Assembly (NCBI RefSeq): GCF_905475345.1
Contig: NC_066600.1
Location: forward strand, 3,132,501-3,196,500
DNA from: Vespula vulgaris
Taxonomy: Eukaryota > Arthropoda > Insecta > Hymenoptera > Vespidae
Length of the DNA: 64,000 bases
Reading direction: 5' to 3'
Shown: positions 21,721 through 33,122 of the stretch, piece by piece
How positions within the stretch are numbered: the stretch's first letter is position 1
How the letters are laid out: each line of letters begins with the position of its first letter
The notes under the pieces: model-generated
The model's input: only the letters and a program-made list of their open reading frames with translations
The model's database searches: none
Told to the model about the DNA's origin: nothing
Translations under genes and position numbers: made by a program

Positions 21721-24180
21721 TATAATGTTCTTCCTATCTCTCTCTTTCTCTCTTGCAAGCAGTGCCGACTTGAGTCAGTAACCGTCCAATCGACAAAGAG
21801 AGAAAGATAAGCGTGTTCTCTCTCTCTCTCTCTTTCTCTCTATCTTTCTCTCTATTGCACATCCGACGTAAACTTATGCGTAGGACACTCCCCGTCACTT
21901 GATTATATATAATTATCGGCATTTTAATAACTAATCATTTTCCCCCCGCTCTCTCTCTCTCTCTCTCTCTCTGTTTTTTTCTCTTTCTCTCTTTCTCTCT
22001 TTTCCACCACAATTCCGCGCGGAGAAAGAAGGAGCAGCTTCCGACGGCGAACTCCGCTACCGTATCTCCGGCTTCATTCCCCACCCTTTATTTCTCTATC
22101 TTTCTCTCTCCTTTTATCCATCCACTTGTTCGTTCCTCCTTTCAGCGACCATTGCTCCTTTTTTCTAAGAAACCCGTGATATCTGAAGAAGGCGTAGCAA
22201 CGCCTACGGTGTATCGGATGTGGCTTCTTCCTCGATCGAATCTCTTCTCTCTCTCTCTCTCTCTCTTTCTCTCTGTTTGCACATTATGATGGACGTATGC
22301 ATATATTTCTTGAAATGATAAATCTACTGGCTGTATGTGTAGAGTATTAACATTTTATACGTAATTAGGAAATATTGAAGAGGTTTCTTTATTGTTTAGA
22401 AAAGGAAATGAGAGATAACGAAAAAGTAACGATGTTTACTATGAAATAATTATATCCTAGGAGTTAGTCGATTCGTTCGAACGATTCGAGAAAAAGAAAA
22501 AAAGGATATGAAAGATCGTCGATAAGTAAAGTAAAGTCGTTTAATTGTAGACGAGTTACGAATAATCGTCGTCTCGTATACTTCTTCTCTCTTGTTCCCG
22601 CGGAAACCGACGGCAAAGTTCCTAGGTAGTAACGTACTAGGTACTACGTCGGTGCAGGAGATAACGGAGAATATTTACATATTATCGCGGAAAGGCGACC
22701 CCGCACGAGCCAGCCACCTACGCCTCCTGCGGTGAACCTTCCTCGGGTTTAAAGAGAGAAACCGAGAAGGGCTGAGGAGAACCACCACGTTCCGGAGATT
22801 TCGAATCTTCCGTTGCGTGGAAACCGTTTTTGAGAGATACAGAGAAAGAGTAAAGGGAGCTCGACGATGAGATGGATTTACGTTCGTGACAAACTTTCCT
22901 GCCACATTGCTACTCCCATTTCTTCCGTTTGATTCGAATTTTAGAGATTATCAAAAGGCTCTCTTTTATGTATGATACTTTTAAGTAGATCTTTAAATAT
23001 GGCGACGGTCGTTAAAATTAAATAGTTTAGATTCGTTTATATTATTATTATTATCATTATTATTATTATTATTGTTATTATTATTATGATGTTGTAAATT
23101 ATATATTAAACATTGTCACGAATGAAAGATCGATCTCTTCCCGATACTTCTCGATATTTCTAGATAGAACTCGGCGCTATAAATGTATCAACACGTGAAA
23201 CGTAAAAATGGCGTCCCCCTTTTTAAAATGTATTCAAAGGCGTTTCTAATGCTTCTAGATCATGGATAAGCAAGCGTCGGGCTTGGTGAACGGTTAGAGG
23301 AAAACGTTAGTGTGTACGGGGAATAAGTGAGTCGTCGAATCGCTTCGAAATCGACGTCTAACGAACCATTCGAGTTCGCGTCTCTTAAGCGTTCTTACCG
23401 TAGATAGATGTTTCTTTAAACGGCACTGTACTCTCCATCTTGGTAAACGAACATACAGAGCACGGTCTCTCCGTATTTCTATGGAGTAAAATCGACGGGG
23501 AAATTACGTAAAGTCTCTTAAGAACGGGATAAAGCGAATTACGTGTTATAGGGTCGAATTGATAATTTTCCAAAACGTCGTTATCTCTTCGAGCATTAAA
23601 CCGAACGAAACGAAATCAAAAAAAAAAAAAAAGGGAAAAAGAGACAGAAAGAGGGAGAAAAAAGTATATAAGAAAAGAATAATAATTTCCAAAAAAAAAA
23701 AAGAAAAAAGGACAGGACAATAAAGAAATAACGTTATTCGGCAAAATTTACAAGGATTCTATATTTTTTGAACAATTTCTTTAACATTTCAAACGAAAGA
23801 TCAAACCTACGCGAGTGATATCGAAGATCGACGACGACAATCTCGTTCGTTTTAGAAGCAAGAACATAGAGAATGGAAATAGGAAGAGAGAGGAAGAAAG
23901 AAAAACAAGAAGAAAAAACGATGAAGAAGAAACGAGAAGAGACGAAAAGAAGGAAAGAAAAAAAAGGGAAAGGAAAGAAAAAAAGGAACGGGATAACTTT
24001 GGAGGGAAAGCCTCGTACGTATTTCTCACGTCGTTCGGCCATTGAGTTTTTGCATAAAAGCCTAACGAGGGATTACGCAGTCGGGCGGTGTCCAGCTCGT
24101 AAGACTTTTTTTTCCCCATCTGCGAGAGAGGAGACGAAACTCCAAGTTCGTCGTGGTACGAAAAGGAACGAGCTCGGGAA
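21720..24180. other. noncoding DNA, CT tracts and TTA array
   Basis: CT arrays at 21735-21752, 21815-21855, 21951-22000 and 22244-22275, a (TTA)n tract (23038-23093), A-rich 23615-23720 and AAG-rich 23880-23990. A good acceptor (CCTTTCAG at 22145) lacks a matching donor. 22280-23030 and 23100-23600 are unique without clear signal. Confidence 0.6.
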
Positions 24181-24289
24181 TCGAGTCGAGTCGAGTCGAG
24201 TTGAGTTGAGTCGAGTCGAGTCGAGTCGAGTCGAGTCGAGTCGAGTTAAGTCGAGTCGAGTCGAGTCGAGTCGAGTCGAGTCGAGTCGA
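24180..24289 (+). repeat. CGAGT pentanucleotide array 2
   Basis: About 22 units of CGAGT with a few TGAGT and TAAGT variants, in the same orientation as array 1 at 14304. The copy is more homogeneous than array 1. The opposite strand reads LDSTR repeats. Confidence 0.95.
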
Positions 24290-24760
24290 TACATAATTCG
24301 AACGGCGAACCGGAGGACGACTTTTCAAGGAGGAAAAAGTCCTACATACGGTCCCGGTACGGTCGGCTACAGATTTCACGCGTTTGGAACATCGCACGTG
24401 AACGCTTTTTTCGGGATGCGAACGTTCTAATTAGTACTTCCCTCGAGCACCGGCCGACCGCTTTCTCTCACCTTTTTCTATCTCTATCTCTCTCTTTCTT
24501 TCTCTTTCTTTCTTTCTCTTTCTCAGCACCCTTTTCTTTCTTCCTTCCTGCTTGGACGGCTTAGGCTCGCGTGACAACGTCGCTAATTGGGCAAATATTA
24601 ATGGACCAGCCTCGAGAATTTCGACTCCACCTTTCTCCATTCTAACACCGTGCTTTTCCCTTCCCGTTAGTCCTACCTTCGTATTCTCTACAATGTTCCA
24701 CTAATCTAAAGGTCAAGGACCTCGTTCATTAACGATTATCTCGCGATCCTTGACCCTCTC
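24290..24760. other. unique DNA with a CT/CTTT tract
   Basis: CT/CTTT occupies 24473-24525. The remainder is unique sequence with no exon signals. Confidence 0.5.
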
Positions 24761-25000
24761 GAGTATTACGGAAACACGAGGTGCACGCGCGAACGAGCCG
24801 TAATAATGCGTCAGCGGTGAAGGCAAATCGAGCGAAGTTAAGGAAGAGACCGATCGGTCTTCCTGAGGGAATAGGAAGTCCAATACTCCCTGCTTCCGGT
24901 ATGCTTCCTTACGAGCCAGTCGGCATAAATCACGCAGCCCCTATTCGGTCTGGTTCGTTGCTTCGATATCGGCTAATGTCGAGAATTTTTTGGCCCCTTT
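24760..25000. other. high-complexity island
   Basis: About 240 bp without microsatellites, open on + from about 24781 to 25059 without an ATG start. It contains the palindromic word GACCGATCGGTC. It could be conserved noncoding DNA. No splice sites support an exon. Confidence 0.3.
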
Positions 25001-25490
25001 TTCCTTTTTCTTATTTTTTTTTCCTCTTTCTTTTTTCGATGGTACCTTTCGGTCTATAGGTTTTTGTTAGGATTTTAATGTTATTTTAATTTCGTTCGGA
25101 GAGTAATTCATTCATTCGGTATTGTACGGTTTTCAGTAAGTGGAAATAAATCATTTTCTTACACGCTATACGCGATTACGCGAACGTTTTGAGGGTAGAT
25201 TACGTACGATAATGATCTAAGGATCGAACGGACTCTTCACATCGAGGGGATCGGCTTGATCATGAATTTTTCTTTTTCTTTTTTTTTTTCTTTTTTCCTT
25301 TCATTATCGACGATACATCGTATTTATTTTCTATCGACTTAACTTCTTTCTTTCTTTCTTTTTTTTTTCTTTCTTGATAGCCACGATAATCACCCGATAA
25401 GAGAGAATGAAAGTATTGTATTCGCAATTGCCTTCGCAAATTATTCGGACGAGGTTTAAGGACGAAGACCGCGACCGTGAACGTTTTGAG
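25000..25490. other. T-rich noncoding DNA
   Basis: T-rich runs at 25005-25040, 25268-25300 and 25350-25375 separated by unique sequence. Nothing coding seen. Confidence 0.55.
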
Positions 25491-25770
25491 GGTAGAATGG
25501 AAGATGCTGGAGCGATCGAGGGTGCGTCGGAATACAGAAAGGGCCGTGTTAAGGAGGATCGGGGGTGTAGGTAAATGTAAGCAGTAAGCCATTTTCCAGA
25601 CGATGAGGCGCGAAGCCCTGCTCGAGTAAGCTCGCCCGTGCGCGAGGCCTGCTCCAGAGGCTCTTACACGAAGTAATCCCTGCTTTACCAACCGAGCCGT
25701 CCGGGGGAAGAAGCCACCCGCAGGTGCGACCCTGGGGCTTCATCCCCCTTTACCTCACCAAAGAACATAT
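25490..25770 (-). other. GC-rich island open on the minus strand
   Basis: A repeat-free block about 280 bp long and clearly more GC-rich than its surroundings. Two overlapping minus-strand frames are open (25549-25743 and 25260-25691) with high-complexity residues. It holds an imperfect duplication, GCGCGAAGCCCTGCTCGAG and GCGCGAGGCCTGCTCCAG, about 40 bp apart. I find no convincing splice sites. It may be a decayed exon, a regulatory island or part of an unknown element. Confidence 0.3.
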
Positions 25771-28000
25771 TTAATAACGCTTGCTTCAGTTACACTCTAA
25801 AACTTCTCTTTAACTCTGACTAGCTTTTATAACGTCTTGTCATTTACTTCGTTAGTTTTTGATAATATATATATATATATGCTTGGATATATTTCGATTA
25901 TTTTATATATATGTATATGTATAATCTATATATCTAATTGAATGTATCTAATAGAAATGTACTGTATATATATGGTATAAGATAAATTGGATATTTTATA
26001 TTATATCGGACAATTATTCCGATACATTCGTTCGAAGATATTAAAATAAACGCGATACGTAAGAAAATAGGTACGCGAGGAAAGATCGTAGGAGAGAAAG
26101 AGCAGAACATGAAGCACGACCATGACACAAAATCACCGCCTAGATTTCCTGTTTTCGCGAGTCAAGTTCAAGCGTTCCTCCCGACAAGAGCCACTACGAT
26201 TATACACCCACGTGGAGCGATCGTGCTGAGGGAGGGCAATGCAAACACACACATATACATTCTCTCTCTCTCTCTCTTTCTCTTTCTCTCTCTCTCTGTC
26301 TGTCTGTCTGTTTGTCTCTTTCTACGCAACGATGAAATTGCGTCAGTCTCGTTACTCGCTCACCACGTACGGCCATTATTCGCTGGCGAGAAATTGATCG
26401 ATGTCGATGCGAGATATCGTTCGATACACTCCTCCCCCTTCATCCACCAACGTATCACCGGCTGTGCACTAGTCGAGAGCGTGTTCCGCTTCAGCGACGC
26501 TTTCCGATCGTACATCGTCGATTCGAAAGTCCGTTCTCGCGTACGAGTCAGAGAGAAGAGAAAATAGTGAGTGAAAAAAAGAGAGAGAAAAAGAGAGAGA
26601 AAGAGAGAGAGAGAGAGACAGAAAACTATTCTTCTACAAATCTCGAAGGCGATTTTAATCAATCGATCGTTTACGCGCGGAGAATCCGTAGCGCGTTTTT
26701 CTTCGAACGATTAATTACAGAGCGTTGGACGCAGCTGTGGGACGCAACAGGGACGTAGAAGACGCGTTAATAATATTGTTCTAAGAAGCGTGGCAGGAAG
26801 CGAAGGGAGGAAGAGGAAGAAGAAGAAGAAGAAGAAGAAGAAGAAGACGAAGAAGTTTCGCCACTCGATTGTGAGCGAAGCGCGGCAGTAAGAACTCAAT
26901 TACTGTTTCATTCGATTGTAGCCTCCTTCTTTCCTTCTTCTTGTTCTTCTTCTTCTTCTTCTTCTTCATCTTCTTCTTCTTCTTATTATTATTATTATTA
27001 TTGAGATCTTTTTCTCTTTCATCTTCGATACGATCGAGAAAACGTCTTCTTTCCTTCATAGCAACATTTTCATCTCTTAGTGCGAATAATATCGCGAATA
27101 ATCTTGCCAATTATTTTTGCGAATATTTTTTATTCTTTTTACTTTCTTTTCATTTTTTTTTTATTCATTCATTCATTTATTTATTTATGTATTATGTTTT
27201 TTTTTTTTTTTTTTTTTTTCTTTTGAAGCTCGCGACAACGTCCGTTCGTTTTCGTCCCGCCCATCCTCCGCCCTCGTCCCTCTCGAAATGTCATAAAGCT
27301 CGTTCGCACGACGCTTCCTGAATTCTTCCTTTCAAGTGAAACGCACCGTACTCACTTACCAATCTCTTTTTTTTTTTCTTTTTTTCTCTTTTTCCAACCA
27401 AGGACCTTTACCAACCAAGGACCATAAATTAACGTTTTCACTTTGATGCTATTGCGAGAGACCAAGATGATATAGCGCTCAACGTACTACCTACGTTGCG
27501 ATCATTTTCCTCCTCCTCTTTCTCCTCCTCCTCCTCCTCCTCCTCCTCTTCTCTCTTCCTTCACTTTCTTCTCCTCCTTCTTCTCTTCTTTTAATTTCCA
27601 ATCGCGAGCGAAACCGTCTGTTTTTAGGAACAGTCCAGCTGTCCGACATCGCGGCCGTTAGTCTAATTTAAACGGACGTTATTCGGGCGTCGAGTGCATT
27701 GCCACGTAATTAGCGGCGCGTAATCTGCCTGCGTGACGATGCCAACGGCACTATTACTGTTCTTGTCAGTGTAAAGAGAGAACCAAAAGGAAGAGATAAA
27801 GAACGATAGAAAAAGAAAAAAGAAGAAGGAATTAAAAAAAAAGGAGAAAAAATATTCTGTTTCTATATATACATACATATATATATATATATGATATATG
27901 TGTGTGTGTATATATTGAAATTTGTGTGTGTGTGTATATATATATACATATATAAAAATGAAAGAAAAGGGAAAAGCAAGCAGTGAATTTTTATTCTATA
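25770..28000. other. noncoding DNA, paired GAA and TTC arrays
   Basis: AT-rich 25865-26000, CT and CTGT (26261-26318), GA (26575-26620), GAA (26811-26855), TTC then TTA (26930-27002), long T runs (27160-27220 and 27368-27390), CCT (27507-27552) and AT/GT (27864-27953). No exon signals. Confidence 0.65.
26811..27002. repeat. GAA array facing a TTC array
   Basis: GAA units (26811-26855) and TTC units (26930-26983) are reverse complements about 75 bp apart, so the strand could fold as a long hairpin. The TTC block switches to TTA units at 26984. Both arrays can also form triplex DNA. Confidence 0.85.
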
Positions 28001-28310
28001 GTAGTTAATCGTTAATTGAATTAAATATTACTCGACTCTGGGCGTCAATATTGGCTGGTATATGTGACACCTGCGCACAGAGTGAACAGCTGAGCAGTCA
28101 ATGAACCGCGATTCGTCGCGCTAATCTGACTTCAAATGCCGCTCCTTTCTCAGCATGCCCGATAAGCACACAAGAGTGGCCATGCATTCGTCGGCTTATA
28201 ACGGCACCTTTCTTGTTCCCTCTTTCGGCATTACACGTGAATTCACCTGTCATCAAAGAGTCCGACGGTATATTAGAAGTGGAATACATTAAGGTTCAAG
28301 CCTCCCCTTC
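28000..28310. promoter_or_regulatory. possible conserved noncoding island
   Basis: About 300 bp free of microsatellites, with homeodomain-like TTAATTG (28013), E-boxes CACCTG (28069) and CAGCTG (28088), a second CACCTG near 28246 and GATAAG (28160). The composition resembles an enhancer. This is inference from motifs that also occur by chance. Confidence 0.25.
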
Positions 28311-29284
28311 TGACTCGATTCTTTTATTTCGAAAAAAAGGAAAAGAGGAAACAGAAAAGAAATTTAGCTGGATAGGCGGCTAGACTATTTTTTTCTTTTT
28401 CTTTTTTTCTTTTTTTTTTAACATGAATAGACCTATGCAATATAACAGGTAAAATGGAATAAATATAAGAAAGATCGAAGAGAAAGAAAGAAAAGAAAGA
28501 AAGAAAGAGGAAAAAGAAGGAAAATAACAGATATAGCTGTCTACGCAGGATAGTCAGGCTATCGAAGTGGATGTACATCAAATTCGTTGGATTAACGAGA
28601 AAGGAATAGTTCCGGCTGTGTACACGATTATCGCGTTTAGGCCATTCTCCAGGGATAACTCGACGAGTTGCGCCAAGCTAGAAGGGTGACGGGGTGCAAC
28701 AACGATCCCGTAGCTAAAACGGATTTTAATGAGGGACTCTCTCGCGCTCCGCTCAAATCGTATAATAGCGTTCGCGCGAATTTTACGAACGCAAAGCTTT
28801 TCCCCTCTTTGATACCCTCTCCACTATCACCACCATCACCACCATCACCATATCACAACTACCACCAAATGCACTTTCCACCCTGCCGACGTTACAACCA
28901 CCATGGTCATTCATAGTTTATATGCTACGAACACGCGGCCGCCACCGCGTAATGGTCGCCCGTAAAATATTTATCGCGGAAATTAGTCCCACGATGATAT
29001 ATTCTACCTACTCTCATACTATCATAGATTTTAGTTGGACAAATACATAGACGCGTTCATTCGCTTGAACGATACTACGGATTGGTGATCTCGACGCGTT
29101 TCAACCATCCCGATATATCGATCTTTGACGATTCGATACTCTCGATTCTTCTCTGTCTATGAATAAACCTACGTGCGTTAGATCGTTAAAGGCCTCGATT
29201 TATCTTGGATAAAAAAATTTTCTTCTTTCCCTTCTCTATCTATAGACATATACACGTGGAAACGCGTACCGAATGATTTTCAAT
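28310..29284. other. noncoding DNA
   Basis: A-rich and T-rich runs (28330-28430 and 28480-28530) and CAC/CAT repeats (28824-28852). 28540-28800 and 28920-29280 are unique sequence without supported exons. Confidence 0.55.
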
Positions 29285-29310
29285 TCTTTTTCTCTTTTTT
29301 TCAGGTAAGT
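29285..29310 (+). promoter_or_regulatory. candidate recursive (ratchet) splice site
   Basis: A pyrimidine tract (TCTTTTTCTCTTTTTTTCAG, 29285-29304) is directly followed by GTAAGT at 29305. This juxtaposed acceptor and donor, CAG|GTAAGT, is the consensus of zero-length recursive splice points described in long Drosophila introns. Splicing from G|GTAAGT at 10225 to this site would rebuild the same donor. It lies about 19 kb from that donor and 21 kb before the acceptor at 50734, spacing typical of ratchet points. The sequence match is direct, the use is inferred. Confidence 0.55.
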
Positions 29311-29358
29311 TCACGACACTACGGGAAATTATAAGAGGGCTGCAGCAGCACATCGGTC
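29305..29358 (+). other. possible 54-nt recursive-splice exon
   Basis: Downstream of the CAG at 29304 the sequence is open in one phase up to a second donor, GTC|GTGAGT, at 29359. Read in phase 1 it gives KFTTLREIIRGLQQHIG, flanked by split Gly and Arg codons. 54 nt is a multiple of three. An exon of this kind can help define a recursive site. The base before the donor is C, which weakens it, and the other two frames have stops or no support. Confidence 0.3.
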
Positions 29359-29479
29359 GTGAGTAGGATAAACGTTCGAAATATCGATCGATAAAATGTA
29401 AGAGGCGTGTTTCGAACGATACGAGAGAGCCATACGAACCGATCGCGATCGTGAGCGCGATATTAATGAGCGACACTTT

Positions 29480-29720
29480 GTTGTTGTTTAAAGGCCGCGA
29501 GAACGGAGACCAGGGAATAAAGTGCGTCCGCTATAGTAGCCACGATTTGCTATTACACGCTATTTAGCCAACGACCGGCGTACAACGCGTTCTCCATTAT
29601 CTTTACGACTCCGGCAAAGCCGAGCCGCTACTAGAAAGGGTATCCGCACCTTTCTGGACCAATTCGTCCCTTATGCTCATTTTACCCGACCGTATTACGT
29701 ACGCAATTCTTCCCTCTAAA
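29480..29720. promoter_or_regulatory. possible conserved noncoding island
   Basis: Repeat-free, moderately GC-rich DNA about 120 bp beyond the recursive site. No open frame with splice sites. Conserved noncoding function is only a guess from its complexity. Confidence 0.2.
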
Positions 29721-30180
29721 TTTAAACCCGATTTAAATATCTAATCGAGTCAAAATTCTCTGCAATCAATTCCATTTAAAATTTCATTCGTTTCAACTGT
29801 ATTATCGTTTCATCGAACATTAAATAGTATGCTATAGGATTATAGAAAGCGATAGATAAGTACTCTCTCTCTCTCTCTCTCTCTTCCTCTCTCCCTCACT
29901 GTATTCAACAACTACGCGTCAGAGTTGTTTTGTTACTTTACAAGGATATAAAATCAAGCTGACGTAATTCTCACGTAATTCCCTTATTTCGATCAGAAAT
30001 TTATGGAGAAATTCTCGATACAAACGTCCATACCTATTTGCAATATATATTTTTCCCCCTTTTTTTTTCTTTTTCTCCCCGTTCAATTCTTTTTTTCTCT
30101 CTCTCTCTCTCTCTCTCTTTTTTATCCTTTTTTTTTTTAACAACGCCATAAGTAACGTTATTATCATCGAGGTATCGTCA
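29720..30180. other. noncoding DNA with CT tracts
   Basis: CT tracts at 29865-29883 and 30098-30117 with T runs between 30060 and 30140. A tandem ACGTAATTC pair occurs at 29963-29981. Nothing coding. Confidence 0.55.
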
Positions 30181-30640
30181 TATCCGTGGGCGCGCGTATT
30201 CCAATCGTAGAAATTCTCTGGTAATACGTTGTGTGTGCCGGTATGTGGAGCGAAATTAAATCGCGTGGCCGTGCGTTAATTAATACGCATTGCCATTCCT
30301 CGTCGATATTCGCGCGCGATAGGTAATATGGGGATCGCTTTCACAATGTGTAATGCTATCTAATTAACATGAGACATTCGCGGATCGGTCTAATAAAAGT
30401 AACTAAATAAATTGCTAGCCTGTCAGTGTTGCCGTCAGCGCGATAAATTATTACGCGGGAATAAATCAGTGCGCGGGCTCCGATTGCGAGTTCTGCTACG
30501 AACGATATAATAATGTCTTTCCCTGAAATACGAGCCTCGTCAAAAATAACGATCCGACGATGTAATCCACGAACGATGAATTTTACCGCTGAATTTCCAC
30601 GAGGGTTTCCACGAATTTTAGTTTGCGAATTTTAAAGGGA
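30180..30640. promoter_or_regulatory. candidate enhancer rich in homeodomain cores
   Basis: About 460 bp without microsatellites. It contains TTAATTAA (30276-30283), TAATTAAC (30361-30368) and several ATTAAA, AATAAA and AATTATTA words set in a CpG-rich background. This texture is usual for conserved developmental enhancers in insect introns. Identity is inferred, no gene is seen. Confidence 0.35.
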
Positions 30641-31930
30641 CACCCTGTAGTATTTCTCACGATAAATTTCGCCCGCTGTCTTAACGTGGCGAGAATGCAA
30701 CGACGAGGTCGAGATAAAATAATATGAAGGTGGTAGAGGAAAGGGGGTGAAGTAGGTGGGATGAGGGTGGAGTGCGGTGACGGCGGGATGAAGGGTGGGG
30801 GGAAGCGAAACGGGCGAATACAATTTGAATAACTAAGGGAAGTCGCGAGAGCCGCGAAATCCACGAGGGATATCAACTTCTCTCAACGTTCTGACGTTTG
30901 CCGGCGGTGCTGTCCCGCGGATACGCTACGGAGGAAACGCTGTGGGTAAGAGAGAGAAAAAGAGAGAGACGGAGAGAGATAGAAAGAGAGATGAGAGAGG
31001 CATTAGCATCGAGAAGTGCCAGAAGTTAAGCTCGTCGCGTCATTTCGATGTCTCTTTAACTCGACCCTATCTCTCTCTCTCTCTCTCTCTCTCTCTTCCT
31101 CCAGCTCTATCTTTTTCTCTTTCACACACCCACACGCATAGCTTTTCGCGTTCTGTACAGTTCCCTCTTTCGGCCTTTAAAATTTCAAGTTGGAGGCGTC
31201 GCGTGTTCAGCCAATGCGCGTAACTTCGAGTTCTACGTTCCGACAACTTTGACAATTCGTTTCATTTTAATACACGCACACACGGATATACGTGTATGTG
31301 TACTCGTACCTAAATAACGGGTAAAATATTCACAGTAAAAACTAAAGGCGATTATTGTCGTTACTTTTTTTTCACGATATTCCATTTTTGTCTCTTATCC
31401 GAACGATATAAAATATTTAACTAGACATACATACGTACATATATATATATATATATGTCTCTCCTTCTCTTTCTATCTCTCTCTCTCTTGTACTCGTCGT
31501 CGTTTTCCCTCGATGTCAGTTTGGTGACGGTAGTACGGTACATACTTGGAAACAATTTGCGTCTCTGAGTTGGCTGTAATCGTCGGACGTTACGCGTGCT
31601 CCCGGTGGGACGCGCGAACGAACGGGACCCGTCGACTACGAACGGGCTAGGTTCTGGTGACCCGAGGACTTCCCGGGGAGAGTTGGACGTGAGTTTCCTC
31701 GAGAGTTCCGGAGGAATTTCAAGAGGTACGATAGGGTCAAAGGGTGGTAAGAGAGATAGACTAGAAACTCTCTTGGAATCGTCTGTTTATCGGCGTTAGT
31801 CGACGAGTTGTAATTTATAAACGTGTACGTCGTTTCGAAGAAGATTTTCTTGGTTAAAAGAAAGAAAGAAAGAAAGAAAAAAACACACACAAAAAAAGAA
31901 GAAGAAGAGAATGCGGAAAAAGAAAAGCAA

Positions 31931-31970
<40 letters not shown>

Positions 31971-32900
31971 GAAAGAAATGGATAAAAATATAATCCCAAT
32001 ATAAATGCTTAAGTACTTACCAACCTATCTAACTACCTATCTGCATACATATAGTGAAATATTTAACGAGCAACAACGAGCAACGCGGGACTAATTCTAA
32101 ATCATAATTCCAAGTTCATTCGAGTAGTCTGGTGTTATCGGAGCTAGTAATAATTCAGTTTTTTAATATGCTAAAAATGGGAGAGGGAGAAAAAGAGAGG
32201 GATGAACGGGTTCGGCTGGTGGGTGCAATGACGTAGGGCGTCGGAGGCGTTGGTGGCGCTGGGCTCCCACCGGCGTATCGATTCCTCGATGCCGGGCAAG
32301 GAAAGCCACCCTCTTCCCTCCCACCTTCCTCTACCTACGTCTCCACCTCCGCGGCTCTTCCATCGCGCCAAGCCCCTTTCTCGAGCCACCCCCGGGCGGC
32401 CGTACCGTGGTAAACCATTCCTCTCATTTTCTCTCTTTATTCTCTCTCGCTCACTCTCTTACTCTCTTTCTCTCTCTCTTTCTCTCTCTTTCTGTCTCTC
32501 TCTTTCTCTCTTTCTCCGTCTGACTGTCTGTCTGTCTGTCTGTCTGTCTTTCTTTCTCTCTCGCACCATACCGATAAACGCTTCCCTCTCTGATCCTCCT
32601 ACATAGAAGCTCTTCGGTCCAACCAGGATTCGCCTACTCTCTCACGTTCCTCTATCATTGTGCTCGGTCAATTTTTATTGGTATATGAATTTACGATATT
32701 ATAGAATCTAGAGAGCACTGTCTAGCCTTTCTTTCGTTCTATTTCTTCCCTTGGGGGGAGATTATACTCCGTTAATTCAACGTTTAACTGGTTAAACCTT
32801 AATTATTATATATATACGTCGGATATAATCGTAAACATTTTTAAATATAATTCATTCGACATATTTATATCCAATTGTAAAATCATTAATAAATCCAATA
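30640..32900. other. noncoding DNA with GA, CT and CTGT repeats
   Basis: A G-rich stretch (30720-30800), a donor-like GTGG|GTAAGA at 30944 followed by GA, CT (31071-31097), AC/GT (31270-31300), TA (31438-31456), AAAG (31857-31880), GA (31937-31966), CT (32440-32515) and CTGT (32521-32548). GTGAGT at 31690 ends a GC-rich unique stretch (31520-31689) that could be a first exon with TCAGTT near 31516 as initiator. This is weak. Confidence 0.5.
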
Positions 32901-33090
32901 TCAGATATCTTAGATATTAAAATGATATCTTAACAGATATCGAAGCTCACGGTTTACCTCTATTTCGACGTTTCTACGGAGCCTCACCGCCATTTGACCT
33001 CGCCTACATTCATAGAAGCATCCGGTTGATAATGTCGTCCCAGTGTTGCGCGGCATTGGGTTAGTGCAGGCACGCGGCTGCACCGTTACA

Positions 33091-33122
<32 letters not shown>

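Noticed and set aside
22146..22220. Exon after CCTTTCAG at 22145
   Set aside because: No acceptable donor within 150 nt, and short stops in two frames.
24062..24397. STRLDSTRLDS-type repeat protein on minus
   Set aside because: Direct translation of the CGAGT array, matched by a different repeat protein on the + strand.
28294..28306. GGTTCAAGCCTCC resembling a tRNA B box
   Set aside because: No A box, anticodon arm or acceptor stem at the required spacing upstream.
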